From Collinsella sp. 4_8_47FAA (lineage in GTDB: Bacteria > Actinomycetota > Coriobacteriia > Coriobacteriales > Coriobacteriaceae), in the NCBI RefSeq assembly GCF_000763055.1, contig NZ_KN214137.1, forward strand, positions 62,001 to 126,000: a stretch of 64,000 bases of DNA, in the 5' to 3' direction. The notes beneath the pieces were generated by a model. It was not told the origin of the DNA. It searched no databases and saw only the letters and a program-made list of their open reading frames with translations. This document shows positions 39,271 through 48,388 of the stretch, piece after piece. Position numbers and translations under genes: made by a program. Positions within the stretch are counted from its first letter, which is position 1, and every line of letters starts with the position of its first letter.

Positions 39271-40137
39271 TTAGGCTCGACGGGCGGCGCGGCGGGCACG
39301 GGCTTCTTGGATTTCCTCCAAGTGGCTAATGATCTCGGCAGCGCTTTCTTCGATGGCCCTGCCGTCGGTACGCACCACAAAGCAGCCTAGGCGCTTCATG
39401 AGCGCACGGGCTTCCTCGAGCTCGCTGTGCACGCTCTCGGGCTCGGCATAGGAGCCGGCAACGGCACGAGCGTAGTCATCGCCCAAGCGGCTATCGCGAA
39501 TTTCGGAAATCACATCGACGGTCGAAATCAGGCCGAACAGGCGCATCGGGTCGACCTCGTAAATCGACTTGGGCGGCTCCATGCCATGCGCCAGTGGGAC
39601 ATTGGCGACCTTGTAGCCCTGATAGGCCAAATACATCGACAGCGGCGTCTTGGACGTACGCGATACGCCCAGCAGCACGATATCGGCTCCCGACAGATCG
39701 TCGCAGCCGCGCCCGTCATCGTGCTCAACGAAATACTCCATGGCCTCGATGCGATGGAAATAGCGGTCATCGGTCTTGTGAATCACACCCGCGACGCCCT
39801 TGGGCGGCACACCGATGAGCGACGACAGCACGGCAAGCGTCGGGCCAATCAGGTCGACCGAACGAATATGCAGCATGCCCAGGTAATCGAGCACGCGGGC
39901 GCGAAGCGCCGGATCGACAATGGTGTGGAACACGGCAATATCGCGATGGTCGGCATCGACGCGCGGGCCCACAAACGACTCCACCTGCTCCACCGAGGTC
40001 ACCTTGGGCAGGCGCAAGAGAAGAAAAGCCCCTTCATCAAATTGCCCGGACGCCGCAAGCACCACCTCACAAGCGGTATCACCGAGCGAGTCGGAGATAA
40101 CGATAACGGTGGGACGAGCGGTGACCGGGCAATCCAT
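39271..40137 (-). CDS. PPDK regulatory protein (bifunctional kinase/pyrophosphorylase, DUF299)
   Basis: ADP-dependent serine/threonine kinase that inactivates PPDK and phosphate-dependent phosphorylase that reactivates it. The 288-residue protein has the family N-terminus TVIVISDSLGDTACEVVLAA, IHKTDDRYFHRIEAMEYFVEHDDG and the P-loop-like ADIVLLGVSRTSKTPLSMYL, followed by ANVPLAHG. Adjacency to ppdK identifies it as the PPDK rather than the PEP-synthase type regulator. ATG 40137 follows AAAGGAGC. Confidence 0.94.
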   Translation of the reverse strand: MDCPVTARPTVIVISDSLGDTACEVVLAASGQFDEGAFLLLRLPKVTSVEQVESFVGPRVDADHRDIAVFHTIVDPALRARVLDYLGMLHIRSVDLIGPTLAVLSSLIGVPPKGVAGVIHKTDDRYFHRIEAMEYFVEHDDGRGCDDLSGADIVLLGVSRTSKTPLSMYLAYQGYKVANVPLAHGMEPPKSIYEVDPMRLFGLISTVDVISEIRDSRLGDDYARAVAGSYAEPESVHSELEEARALMKRLGCFVVRTDGRAIEESAAEIISHLEEIQEARARRAARRA

Positions 40138-40171
40138 GCGGGGCTCCTTTAGCGCTTATGCGCAGGCTGGC

Positions 40172-42268
40172 TTACTTTTTGCGGGCAAGCTCACCGATGT
40201 TGGCGATGCCGGAGAAAACGGCCTCGAAGCGGTTGAGCAGCTTAAGGCGATTATCGCGGAGCTGCTCGTCCTTGTCCATGACCATGACCTCATCGAAGAA
40301 GCGGTCGATGGGCGCGCGCAGGGCGGCAAGGGCGGCAAATGCGGCCGGGTAATCCTCGGCAGCAAGGGCGGCATCGACAGCGGTCTGAGCAGCCTCGGAG
40401 GCATCGGCAAGCGCGAGCTCGACCTCGCCCATCAGGCCGCGGTCGTACTCCGCACCCAGCTCGGGCTTGGAGATGTGTGCGGCGCGGGCATAGGCGGTCG
40501 CAAGGTTGTCGAACGTCTCGGCGTCGTTCTTGCGGGCCTCGTCGAGGGCGGCGCAGCGGGCGAAGAAGACGGACGGGGCGATGATGTGCACCGCGGAGAC
40601 GGCGGCAACGGTATCGGCCGGGATCTTTTCGTCGCGGGCCATGCTCACCAGGCGGCCATGGAAGAAGTCGCGAACCTGCTGGGCGACCTTGGCGGCGTCG
40701 AACTCAATGCCCTGCTCGCTATAGAGCTCGAGGGCGAAGTCGATGAGCGACGTGGGGTCGATCGGCAGACGGTCGCGCAGGATGTTGATGATGCCGATAG
40801 CGGCACGACGCAGCGCGTAGGGGTCGGAGGAGCCGGTCGGGGGCTCGCCAATGGCAAAGATACCGGCGATGGTATCGAGCTTGTCGGCGCAGGCCACGAT
40901 GCAGCCAGCGGTGCCCTCGGGCAGCTCGTCACCGGCAAAGCGGGGACGATAATGATCGCGAATGGCGTGGGCAACCTCGTCGTTCTCCCCCATCGCGGTG
41001 GCGTAGTAACCGCCCATCACGCCCTGCTGGCTCGTGAACTCGACGACGGCGTTGGATACCAAGTCGGCCTTGCACAGGTGCGCGGCGCGAGCGGCATCGG
41101 CGGCCAGGTGGGCGCCCAGATGGGCCTCGCGAGCGATGGCAAGCGCGAGTTGCTCAATGCGCTCGGACTTGGCGAGCACGCTACCGAGCTTCTCCTGGAA
41201 GGCAACCTTGGCCAGACGCTCACGGAACTCGTCGAGGGAGATCTTCAGGTCCTCCTCGTAGAAGAACTTTGCGTCGTCCAGACGGGCGCGCACGACGCGC
41301 TCGTTGCCGTCGATCACGCGCTCGGCGTTCTCGGGCTTGCTGTTGGAGACGACCACGAACTCACGCGTGAGCTTGCCCTCGCCGTCATAGATCGGGAAGT
41401 AACGCTGGTTGGTGAGCATGGACTCGCAGATGATCTCGTGCGGGACCTTGAGGAACTCCTCATCGAAGGTACCGACGAGCACCGTCGGCCACTCGCAGAG
41501 GTTAATGACCTCCTCGAAGACCTTCTTGGGCGTGTCGACATGACAGCCGGGGCGAGCGGCCTCGACCTCGGCGATGCCGGCAAGGATGGCCTCGCGACGA
41601 CGCTCGGCAGAAAGCACGCCGGCGTCCTCGAGCACCTGCTCATAAACAGCGGGGCTGGCAACAACATGGTCGCCAGGGCCAAGTACGCGATGACCGCGCG
41701 TGGTGTTGCCGCTCGTCACGTCGGCAAACGACACGGGCACAACATCCTCGCCCAAAAGGCAGCAGATCCAGCGGACCGGACGAACAAAGGTCGCATGCTC
41801 GTGACCCCAGCGCTGGCTGCGGTAGTTGGGCCACTGCAGGCCGGCGATGGTCTTCTCGCACAGAGCGGTCAGAATCGGCGTAGCCGGTGCGGAGGGAATG
41901 TTCTTCTCGGCGAACACATACTCGCGACCGTCAGTGTCCTCGCGACGGACCAGGTCCTCGGCAGCCACACCGCACTTGCGGGCAAAGCCCTGGGCGGCCT
42001 TGGTGGCGTTACCGTCAGCGTCGAAGGCAATGTTGGCCGCGGGGCCACGCTTGACCTCATGGACTTCATCGGTCGCGGTGGCGACGTTAGCCACGAGCGC
42101 AGCCAGGCGGCGCGGGCTCGAGATCACACGGACCTCGCCGTGGGCCAGACCGGCCTCGTCGAGACCCTTGGCAATCATGGAGCCAAGCTGCTTGACGGCA
42201 TTGTTCAGCGGCGCGGAGGGCATCTCCTCCGTACCGATCTCAAACAGGAAATCCTTAGCGTCTGCCAT
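40172..42268 (-). CDS. glyS: Glycyl-tRNA synthetase beta subunit
   Basis: Large subunit of the alpha2beta2-type glycyl-tRNA synthetase; binds tRNA and carries the anticodon and HD-like domains. The 698-residue protein begins DFLFEIGTEEMPSAPLNNAV and has VRPVRWICCLLGEDVVPV, ANIAFDADGNATKAAQGFAR and a late KLDTIAGIFAIGEPPTGSSD with PYALRRAAIGI. It follows glyQ with only three bases between. The opposite strand is open throughout, an artefact of codon bias. Confidence 0.96.
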   Translation of the reverse strand: MADAKDFLFEIGTEEMPSAPLNNAVKQLGSMIAKGLDEAGLAHGEVRVISSPRRLAALVANVATATDEVHEVKRGPAANIAFDADGNATKAAQGFARKCGVAAEDLVRREDTDGREYVFAEKNIPSAPATPILTALCEKTIAGLQWPNYRSQRWGHEHATFVRPVRWICCLLGEDVVPVSFADVTSGNTTRGHRVLGPGDHVVASPAVYEQVLEDAGVLSAERRREAILAGIAEVEAARPGCHVDTPKKVFEEVINLCEWPTVLVGTFDEEFLKVPHEIICESMLTNQRYFPIYDGEGKLTREFVVVSNSKPENAERVIDGNERVVRARLDDAKFFYEEDLKISLDEFRERLAKVAFQEKLGSVLAKSERIEQLALAIAREAHLGAHLAADAARAAHLCKADLVSNAVVEFTSQQGVMGGYYATAMGENDEVAHAIRDHYRPRFAGDELPEGTAGCIVACADKLDTIAGIFAIGEPPTGSSDPYALRRAAIGIINILRDRLPIDPTSLIDFALELYSEQGIEFDAAKVAQQVRDFFHGRLVSMARDEKIPADTVAAVSAVHIIAPSVFFARCAALDEARKNDAETFDNLATAYARAAHISKPELGAEYDRGLMGEVELALADASEAAQTAVDAALAAEDYPAAFAALAALRAPIDRFFDEVMVMDKDEQLRDNRLKLLNRFEAVFSGIANIGELARKK

Positions 42269-42271
42269 GGC

Positions 42272-43183
42272 TTACGCCACCTCGCCTTCCTGGTCGGCAT
42301 TCTCGTTGACTCCGGCGACCTCGGCCATGTAGGCCTCGCAGCACGCCTTGGCGACGGCGCGGACGCGCAGGATGTAGTTGGCACGCTCGACCGCGGACAG
42401 GGCGCCGCGAGCATCGAGCAGGTTGAAAGCGTGGCTGCACTTCATGACGCAGTCATATGCCGGCAGCGGCAGCTTGCGCTCCAGGCAGGAATGGCACTCG
42501 GCCTCGTAGTCGTCAAACTTCTGACGCATCATCTCGACGTTGGCGACCTCAAAGTTATAGGCACTGAACTCGCGCTCGTTCTCGAGGAACACGTCGCCGT
42601 AGGTCATGGGCGTGCCGTCGGGCAGGTAGCTCCACACCAGGTCGTAGACCGAGTTGACGCCCTGGGCGTACATGGCGATACGCTCCAGGCCGTAGGTAAT
42701 CTCAACGGGCACGGGGTCGACCTCGATGCCTCCCACCTGCTGGAAGTACGTAAACTGCGTGACCTCCATGCCATTGAGCCAGACCTCCCAGCCAAGGCCC
42801 CAGGCGCCAAGGGTCGGGCTCTCCCAGTCATCCTCGACAAAGCGGACGTCATGGTCGTTGGGATCCAGACCGATAGCGGCAAGAGACCCCAGGTAGAGCT
42901 CCTGGGCGTTAACCGGAGAAGGCTTGATGAGCACCTGGAACTGATAGTAGTGCTGCATGCGGTTGGGGTTCTCGCCGTAGCGGCCGTCGGCGGGACGGCG
43001 GCAGGGCTGCGCATAGCAGGTGCGCCACTCGGCGGGACCGAGCGAGCGCAGCGTGGTCGCGGTATGGAAGGTACCGGCACCGACCTCGGAGTCATAGGGC
43101 TGCATAATGACGCAGCCCTGCTCGCCCCAGTACTGCTGGAGGCGCAGGATGATGTCTTGGAAGGAAAGCGATGAAGCGTTCAT
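42272..43183 (-). CDS. glyQ: Glycyl-tRNA synthetase alpha subunit
   Basis: Catalytic class II subunit that activates glycine. The 303-residue protein shows [48 protein letters not shown]-like [20 protein letters not shown] and [14 protein letters not shown], all diagnostic. ATG follows GAGGGGATATTAGAGGC. A TATAGT lies in the 59-base gap behind lepB, so glyQS may have its own weak promoter. Confidence 0.97.
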   Translation of the reverse strand: MNASSLSFQDIILRLQQYWGEQGCVIMQPYDSEVGAGTFHTATTLRSLGPAEWRTCYAQPCRRPADGRYGENPNRMQHYYQFQVLIKPSPVNAQELYLGSLAAIGLDPNDHDVRFVEDDWESPTLGAWGLGWEVWLNGMEVTQFTYFQQVGGIEVDPVPVEITYGLERIAMYAQGVNSVYDLVWSYLPDGTPMTYGDVFLENEREFSAYNFEVANVEMMRQKFDDYEAECHSCLERKLPLPAYDCVMKCSHAFNLLDARGALSAVERANYILRVRAVAKACCEAYMAEVAGVNENADQEGEVA

Positions 43184-43242
43184 GCCTCTAATATCCCCTC
43201 GTCGAAACGATTACACGGTTAGGTACTGTACTATAGCGGTTT

Positions 43243-43806
43243 TTAGTCGATAGCGCCGATGCGGTTGAGCGGCCAGTAGCGCACAAGCGCCACAGCGATC
43301 AAATCAGAGCGATCGACGGGACCAAAGTAGCGGGAGTCAGCAGAGTTCTCGCGGTTGTCGCCCATCACCCACACGCACCCGTCGGGAACGGTGTAGGGAT
43401 AGCTTACCTGAGCGCCGGGCGCTTGGACCGAAAGTGGCCAGCTCATGCCCGTCGTATAGTCCTCGTCGAGCGCTTGGCCGTCAACGACCACCTTGCCATC
43501 CTGCAGGTCGACCGTCTGCCCGGCCGTGGCAATAACACGCTTGACAAGAACATCATGCTCGGAGGTGCCATCGGGGTTGTGAAACACCACGATATCGCCC
43601 TGCTTGACGGGCTGACCGAGCTCGAGGCTCACCTTTTGTGCCAGGATCTGGTCGCCAATCTCGATCGTGGACTCCATGGAACCGGTGGGTACCACAAAGG
43701 GTTCGACCACAAACGAGCGAATCAAGAAGGTAGCGACCAGTGCGATCGCGATGACCGCGATCCACTCAAAAGCGCCCCTCAACGCGGAATGCTGCGATGG
43801 AACCAT
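43243..43806 (-). CDS. lepB: Signal peptidase I
   Basis: Membrane serine protease that removes Sec/Tat signal peptides. The 187-residue protein has one N-terminal membrane helix (about 13-30), the catalytic Ser in VVPTGSMESTIEIGD, the catalytic Lys in DVLVKRVIATAG and the late box WVMGDNRENSADSRYFGPV. ATG 43806 lies five bases after GAGGAG and overlaps no other start. It closes the rpsP-khpA-rimM-trmD group. Confidence 0.95.
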   Translation of the reverse strand: MVPSQHSALRGAFEWIAVIAIALVATFLIRSFVVEPFVVPTGSMESTIEIGDQILAQKVSLELGQPVKQGDIVVFHNPDGTSEHDVLVKRVIATAGQTVDLQDGKVVVDGQALDEDYTTGMSWPLSVQAPGAQVSYPYTVPDGCVWVMGDNRENSADSRYFGPVDRSDLIAVALVRYWPLNRIGAID

Positions 43807-43808
43807 TC

Positions 43809-44567
43809 TCACTCCTCGCTCTGCGAATACGAAGCGTCCAGAATCTCCTGCGCGTACGCACGCTCCTGTGGCGTAAGGCGCGCCGTCTCGATCAGGTCGG
43901 GACGCCAGCGGCAGGTGCGCTCGATGGCATTCTTACGGCGCCAGGCGTCAACCTTGGCATGGTCACCGCTCACGAGCACCGGCGGCACGCCCTCGCCGTT
44001 GAACTCGGCAGGACGGGTGTACTGCGCGTACTCGAGCAGTCCTCCGTCCTCGGCGGTCGAGAATGACTCGTCGACGTTGCTCATTTCGTCACCAAGGGCG
44101 CCGGGAATCAGGCGTACGACGGCATCGGCAACGACCATAGCGGGAAGCTCGCCGCCCGTGAGCACATAGTCGCCGATCGACAGACGCTCATCGGCATACG
44201 CATACGCACGCTCGTCGACACCCTCGTAGCGACTGCACACAAACAACAGGCGCTCACTTTTGAGCAGGCGCTCGGCCACATGCTGCGTAAAGGGCTCGCC
44301 ACAGGGGGTAAAGAACACCACAGTGGGCTTGGGACCCCCTGCGCTAATGGCCTCGATGGCCTCGGCGATAGGCTCGACCTTCATGAGCATGCCCTGCCCG
44401 TCGCCGTACGGCTCGTCATCGACGGTACGATGGCGGTCGTGCGTCCAGTCGCGCAGGTTATACGCCTTAAAATCAAAAAGGCCGGCCTTGCGAGCGCGGC
44501 CCAAGATCGATGTGGACATGACGGGCTCAAACATCTCGGGAAAGACCGAAAGGGTCTCGATCAGCAT
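43809..44567 (-). CDS. trmD: tRNA (guanine37-N1)-methyltransferase
   Basis: SPOUT-class enzyme making m1G37, which prevents frameshifting. The 252-residue protein shows ETLSVFPEMFEPVMSTSILG, DDEPYGDGQGML, the knot region (VFFTPCGEPFTQ; LLFVCSRYEGVDERA) and DYVLTGGELPAMVVADAV. ATG follows GGGAGGACAAC. It lies in the conserved rpsP-khpA-rimM-trmD order. Confidence 0.97.
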   Translation of the reverse strand: MLIETLSVFPEMFEPVMSTSILGRARKAGLFDFKAYNLRDWTHDRHRTVDDEPYGDGQGMLMKVEPIAEAIEAISAGGPKPTVVFFTPCGEPFTQHVAERLLKSERLLFVCSRYEGVDERAYAYADERLSIGDYVLTGGELPAMVVADAVVRLIPGALGDEMSNVDESFSTAEDGGLLEYAQYTRPAEFNGEGVPPVLVSGDHAKVDAWRRKNAIERTCRWRPDLIETARLTPQERAYAQEILDASYSQSEE

Positions 44568-44577
44568 GTTGTCCTCC

Positions 44578-45099
44578 CTACTTGTCCATATCGATCAGGC
44601 CGTCCATAACGTGGACGGAAATTGTTCCTGTGTCGGGAAGATCGAGCACGACCTGCTCGATCACGGGAATCAGTACCTCGCCGTACCGATCGCCCTCAAC
44701 AACCCAGACATCGTTAGCGGGCGTCGACATGATCTCGACGATCGTGCCGAGTAAACCGAAGCGCTCGTCGACCACCTCGCGACCCATCAGGTCGGTATAG
44801 GCAGCGTCGAGCGAATCGAACTCAAAATCGTCACGATTTGCCAGCACGTAGCATCCCGTGATGCCCTCGGCGGCCGTCAAGTCGTCAATGCCCTCAAACG
44901 AGACCAGATCGCCATCGCCCGTATCGGTGACGGACACGACCGTGCAAAAGCGGTCGCGCTTGAGCGCCGGCGGCGTCAGGGCGACGCGCATACCCGGCTC
45001 TAATACAGAAGGAAGCCCCCGCAGCGGCTGCGCGAGGACCTCCCCCTTCCTTCCGTGCGGCTTGACAACACGGGCGATGTTTTTGTACTGGGACCTCAA
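44578..45099 (-). CDS. rimM: Ribosome maturation factor RimM
   Basis: Assembly factor for the 30S head, binding S19. The 173-residue protein has an N-terminal beta-barrel (IARVVKPHGRKGEVLAQPL) and a C-terminal PRC-barrel (LMGREVVDERFGLLGTIVEI; VLIPVIEQVV). It starts with TTG at 45099, a few bases after the khpA stop. Its ribosome-binding site is weak, suggesting translation coupled to khpA. Confidence 0.93.
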   Translation of the reverse strand: MRSQYKNIARVVKPHGRKGEVLAQPLRGLPSVLEPGMRVALTPPALKRDRFCTVVSVTDTGDGDLVSFEGIDDLTAAEGITGCYVLANRDDFEFDSLDAAYTDLMGREVVDERFGLLGTIVEIMSTPANDVWVVEGDRYGEVLIPVIEQVVLDLPDTGTISVHVMDGLIDMDK

Positions 45100-45103
45100 G
45101 GTC

Positions 45104-45388
45104 CTAGCCCAGAACCTCTACCTCGACAGCAGTGTCGAGGCGAGCGGCCAGTGCACGGGCGAGCGTGCGAATGGCCTTGATGGTACGGCCACGACGGCCG
45201 ATAACCTTAGCGACGTCATCCTCGGCGACCGAAACCTCAATTGTAGAGGCGTCGTCACCATCGATGACCTCAAGGCTCACGGAATCCGGGTCGTCGACGA
45301 TCTGAACAACGAGATATTCGACGAGATCGGCGATGCGATCTGAGAGCATTGCCTCACCCTCGAGCTGTGCAGCGTCAACCTCAGGCAC
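45104..45388 (-). CDS. khpA: KH-domain RNA-binding protein KhpA
   Basis: Single-KH protein that with KhpB affects cell size and RNA metabolism in other Gram-positives. The 94-residue product has the KH motif VAKVIGRRGRTIKAIRTLAR (GRRG loop at about residues 65-68) and an N-terminal segment LVEYLVVQIVDDPDSVSLEV. GTG 45388 follows GAGGAGTAAATC. It is slightly longer at the N-terminus than the usual ~75-80 residues. It lies between rpsP and rimM, as expected. Confidence 0.92.
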   Translation of the reverse strand: MPEVDAAQLEGEAMLSDRIADLVEYLVVQIVDDPDSVSLEVIDGDDASTIEVSVAEDDVAKVIGRRGRTIKAIRTLARALAARLDTAVEVEVLG

Positions 45389-45391
45389 GAT

Positions 45392-45733
45392 TTACTCCTC
45401 GGCGCCCTCAGCGGCCTCAGCGGCAGCCTTAGCGGCCTCGGCCTCTTTGGCGAGCTGCTTCTTGGACTTCTTGACGACGGTCTCGGTCTTCTCGCCCTCA
45501 TTGGCGGCCTTGACCAGAGCGGCGACGGCGTCGGTGAGCTGAGCGCCCTTGGACTGCCAGTCGGCGATCTTCTCGAGGTCGAGGTTGATGGTCTTGGGGG
45601 CGGTCATCGGGTTGTAGCGGCCAACCTCCTCGATGATACGACCGTCACGCGGGGCGCGGGAATCGGCGACGACGACACGGTAGTACGGACGCTTCTTAGC
45701 GCCGTGACGAGCAAGGCGAATCTTGACTGCCAA
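45392..45733 (-). CDS. rpsP: 30S ribosomal protein S16
   Basis: Small-subunit assembly protein. The 113-residue product has the core [20 protein letters not shown] plus [20 protein letters not shown], followed by a ~35-residue Ala/Lys/Glu-rich tail that is longer than in many bacteria. The start is TTG at 45733 after GGAGGAGTTTCCT, giving the expected AVKIRL N-terminus; the longer open frame upstream is not supported. It is first in rpsP-khpA-rimM-trmD-lepB. Confidence 0.95.
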   Translation of the reverse strand: MAVKIRLARHGAKKRPYYRVVVADSRAPRDGRIIEEVGRYNPMTAPKTINLDLEKIADWQSKGAQLTDAVAALVKAANEGEKTETVVKKSKKQLAKEAEAAKAAAEAAEGAEE

Positions 45734-45789
45734 AGGAAACTCCTCCAACCAAGCAGCTTTAGGCTGCAACTACAAACAAACAGTTGAAC

Positions 45790-45818
45790 ATAATACGCCA
45801 TCGACACGGGCAGGTGAA
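45790..45818 (-). promoter_or_regulatory. Proximal promoter of rpsP
   Basis: TTCACC and TATTAT spaced by 17 bases on the minus strand, about 60 bases before rpsP. Confidence 0.5.
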
Positions 45819-45862
45819 GTCCGTGAGACCAACTTCTTCGGTGTAGTCGAGGGCAAATCCAT

Positions 45863-45890
45863 ATCTTAGACAAGAATTCGGGATTTGCAA
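45863..45890 (-). promoter_or_regulatory. Distal promoter of rpsP
   Basis: TTGCAA and TAAGAT spaced by 16 bases on the minus strand, about 130 bases before rpsP. It lies back to back with the dinB promoter. Confidence 0.42.
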
Positions 45891-45922
45891 GCACATCCAC
45901 GCACCCCACATGAGCTGCGCGG

Positions 45923-45928
45923 TATACT
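45923..45928 (+). promoter_or_regulatory. -10 element of dinB placed for a leaderless transcript
   Basis: TATACT ends six bases before the dinB ATG. Transcription would start at or within a base or so of the start codon. No ribosome-binding site is seen upstream of that ATG. Confidence 0.5.
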
Positions 45929-45934
45929 CATAAC

Positions 45935-47188
45935 ATGGAAAGACGCGAACATACATACGGTTATGAGGATGCCATGGGCGTCACGCCGCCTCCCTGGACG
46001 GGTCCGGCGGTGGGTCTGATGGACCTCGATGCGTTTTTTGCGAGCGTGGAAATGCTCGATCATCCCGAATGGCGCGGAAAGCCGCTCATCGTGGGCGGAG
46101 ACGCCGATTCGCGTGGCGTCGTGTCCACGTGTTCGTATGAGGCACGTCGCTTTGGCGTGCACTCTGCCATGGCCTCGGCCGAGGCGCGGCGCTTGTGCCC
46201 GCAAGCCATTTGGACGCATGGGCATTTTGATCGCTATCGTGAGGTCAGCGCGCAGGTCATGGCGATTCTTGCCGAGGAGACGCCGCGCGTGGAGCGCGTA
46301 TCCATCGACGAAGCCTTTATCGATATCACACCGGGTCGCTTTGCGCCCGAAGACCCGCTGCTGGTTGCGCGGCGTATAAGCGACCGCGTGGCAACGCTGG
46401 GAGTAACGTGCTCCATTGGCGTGGGCTGCAACAAGACGGTCGCAAAGATCGCAAGCGAGCGGGATAAGCCGTTTGGACTGACCATCGTGCGCCCCGGAAC
46501 CGAGCAGCGCTTTTTGGCCGCGCTGCCGGTATCTGCCATGAGCGGCATCGGACGCTCGGCCGAGGAACGGCTGCGCCGCATGCGCATCTACACGCTTGGC
46601 GAGCTGTCACGCGCACCGGAATCCACCTTGTCCTCTATTTTTGGTGTCAACGGCGAACGCATGCGCCAGCGTGCGCTGGGACTCGAAATCTCCGAAGTCA
46701 CGAGTCTCGATGAAGAGCGCGAGGTCAAGTCGGTCAGCAATGAACGCACCTTTGCTAAAGATTTGACTGAGCGTGGGGATATTGAGGCGGCGATTGCGCT
46801 GTTGGGAGAGTCAGTGGGACGCCGTCTGCGCCGTCAGGGGCTGACGGGTGCCACGGTAACGCTCAAACTCAAGTATTCGTATGGCAGCGGGCGTACGGCA
46901 CAGCGCCGGCTGCCTCATCCGACCGACGATGAGAACATCTTCGTGGCGGTTGCGCTCGAACTGCTCGACAACATCTGGCAGGAAGGCATGCATGTTCGCT
47001 TAGCGGGCATCGGCATGAGCGACTTCGACCACCAAGGCGGCATCCAGACCGACCTGTTCTGCGAGATCGATGACCGCGGAGCCCAATCCAGCGACCGCCG
47101 CGACCTCTCCGTCGCCATCGACGCCGTCCGAGACAAATTCGGCGACAGCGCCCTTTCCTTCGGCCGCCAATCCCGCTTCAACGATTAA
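45935..47188 (+). CDS. dinB: DNA polymerase IV (Y family)
   Basis: Error-prone translesion polymerase. The 417-residue protein has the palm motif GLMDLDAFFASVE at about 27-39, the catalytic VSIDEAFIDIT near residue 120, VTCSIGVGCNKTVAKIASE and a little-finger domain with ERTFAKDL. The very end (ALSFGRQSRFND) replaces a classical beta-clamp motif; a QTDLF box (IQTDLFCEI) shortly before may do that job. ATG 45935 may be read from a leaderless mRNA; ATG further in (VGLMDLD) lacks a ribosome-binding site. It is isolated on the plus strand. Confidence 0.95.
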   Translation: MERREHTYGYEDAMGVTPPPWTGPAVGLMDLDAFFASVEMLDHPEWRGKPLIVGGDADSRGVVSTCSYEARRFGVHSAMASAEARRLCPQAIWTHGHFDRYREVSAQVMAILAEETPRVERVSIDEAFIDITPGRFAPEDPLLVARRISDRVATLGVTCSIGVGCNKTVAKIASERDKPFGLTIVRPGTEQRFLAALPVSAMSGIGRSAEERLRRMRIYTLGELSRAPESTLSSIFGVNGERMRQRALGLEISEVTSLDEEREVKSVSNERTFAKDLTERGDIEAAIALLGESVGRRLRRQGLTGATVTLKLKYSYGSGRTAQRRLPHPTDDENIFVAVALELLDNIWQEGMHVRLAGIGMSDFDHQGGIQTDLFCEIDDRGAQSSDRRDLSVAIDAVRDKFGDSALSFGRQSRFND

Positions 47189-47200
47189 CCGCCTTTGGGC

Positions 47201-47243
47201 AAAAAGAAAGCCGGGCAGGTGCGGAAAACCGCAACTGCCCGGC
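47201..47243 (-). terminator. Terminator between dinB and rsfS
   Basis: GCCGGGCAGTTGCGG pairs with CCGCACCTGCCCGGC around TTTT on the minus strand, followed by TTTCTTTTTG. It ends the obgE-nadD-yqeK-rsfS transcript and could also stop dinB transcription from the other side. Confidence 0.85.
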
Positions 47244-47284
47244 GATATGCGTGAGGCTAGCTAAACCCCGTCTCAAATGAGCTA

Positions 47285-47740
47285 CTACAGGAGGTTGAGG
47301 GGGAGCTGGGGAGCGTCACCCCAGAGCTTTTCGAGACGGTAGAAGTCGCGCGCCTCGGGAGTGAAGACGTGGACGACAACCGAACCATAGTCCATGAGCA
47401 TCCAGGTCTTCTGCTCGCGACCCTCGATGGAGAACGGGTGCTCGCCGCAAGCCTCGGCGACCTTCTCCTCGATCTCGTCGACGATAGAATCGACCTGGCG
47501 GTTGTTGGTACCGGTGGCAAGCACAAAGTAGTCGCATACGTCGGAAAGCTCGGTCAGGTCGAGCACCTGAACGTCCTCGCCCTTCTTGTCGTAGGCGGCC
47601 TGCGCGGCGGCGCGGGCGACATCCTCGGCGGCGACACCGCTCGCGGACAGCGAGGCGGCGGTGCGGTCGGACGTGGCGACGAAGCTCTTGTGCTCCACAC
47701 CTTCAAGAATCTGCTCGTCGGTCATGGTCTCGTCGGCCAT
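47285..47740 (-). CDS. rsfS: Ribosomal silencing factor RsfS
   Basis: Binds L14 and blocks subunit joining under nutrient limitation. The 151-residue protein has a ~40-residue N-terminal extension rich in Ala/Asp, then the core LDLTELSDVCDYFVLATGTN, RQVDSIVDEIEEKV, WMLMDYGSVVVHVF and FYRLEKLWGDAP. It is last in obgE-nadD-yqeK-rsfS, a conserved set. ATG follows AAAGAGGTATTCC. Confidence 0.94.
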   Translation of the reverse strand: MADETMTDEQILEGVEHKSFVATSDRTAASLSASGVAAEDVARAAAQAAYDKKGEDVQVLDLTELSDVCDYFVLATGTNNRQVDSIVDEIEEKVAEACGEHPFSIEGREQKTWMLMDYGSVVVHVFTPEARDFYRLEKLWGDAPQLPLNLL

Positions 47741-47767
47741 GGAATACCTCTTTCTAGACAGCCCGAG

Positions 47768-48376
47768 CTAGCGCAGCTGGGCGTAATGGTTGTAAATCGA
47801 AATAGCCGTGGGATAAAGATAGCGCCCGGACTGGATCACATAGACCAGACCCTGCGCAAAACAGGAGAAGAACAACTCATCGAGCGTCGACTCCCCCACC
47901 ATCTTGCGCAACGCATGGGCATAGTCGCCGTGGCGGTTGGGCTCGATGGCATCGGCCACAAAGACCACCATATCGAGCGGCGTCATGTCGCAGGCACCCA
48001 CGGTGTGACGGTCGACAGCCTGGAAAACGGCCAACGACAACTCAGGGAAAAGCTGCGGAAGCTCATAGGCGGCAACAGGGCCATGCAAAAGCGGCGTCGC
48101 GGCGGAGGGAGAGCCGGCAATCTTAATGCCGTAGTGCAGAGCGCGCGTGACCAGCTCGTCGTCGGAAAGCACCTTGTCCCAGTCATGGATCAGGCCGGCG
48201 GCAGCGGCATCAAAGCGGTCAACGCCGTAGACCTCGGCCAGATGAAGTGCGGTCTCGGCAACACCCAGCGAATGCACATAGCGCTTGCGCTTATCCTTCA
48301 TGCGAACATCGAGCAGCTCTTGAATGCGCTTGAGCAGCGCGCGCTCATCGCCCTCAAACTGATCCTCTACCGACAA
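47768..48376 (-). CDS. yqeK: YqeK-type HD-domain hydrolase (Ap4A symmetrical hydrolase)
   Basis: Predicted iron-dependent diadenosine tetraphosphatase producing ADP, as shown for YqeK of other Gram-positives. The 202-residue protein has RYVHSLGVAETALHLAEVYG, the HD motif LIHDWDK, LLHGPVAAYEL and an AVDRHTVG region with further metal His residues. The start is TTG 48376 after a GGGGG run; no ATG is nearby. It lies between nadD and rsfS, its usual place. Confidence 0.9.
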   Translation of the reverse strand: MSVEDQFEGDERALLKRIQELLDVRMKDKRKRYVHSLGVAETALHLAEVYGVDRFDAAAAGLIHDWDKVLSDDELVTRALHYGIKIAGSPSAATPLLHGPVAAYELPQLFPELSLAVFQAVDRHTVGACDMTPLDMVVFVADAIEPNRHGDYAHALRKMVGESTLDELFFSCFAQGLVYVIQSGRYLYPTAISIYNHYAQLR

Positions 48377-48388
48377 CGTAGACCCCCA

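Noticed and set aside
39920..43174. 1084-codon plus-strand frame opposite glyS and glyQ
   Set aside because: Antisense shadow of two clearly identified synthetase genes. Composition (Leu/Gly/Val/Asp-rich, repetitive) is that of reversed high-GC coding sequence.
45944..45962. LexA/SOS box at the start of dinB
   Set aside because: Only one GAAC half-site is good; the matching GTTC half is replaced by ATAC.
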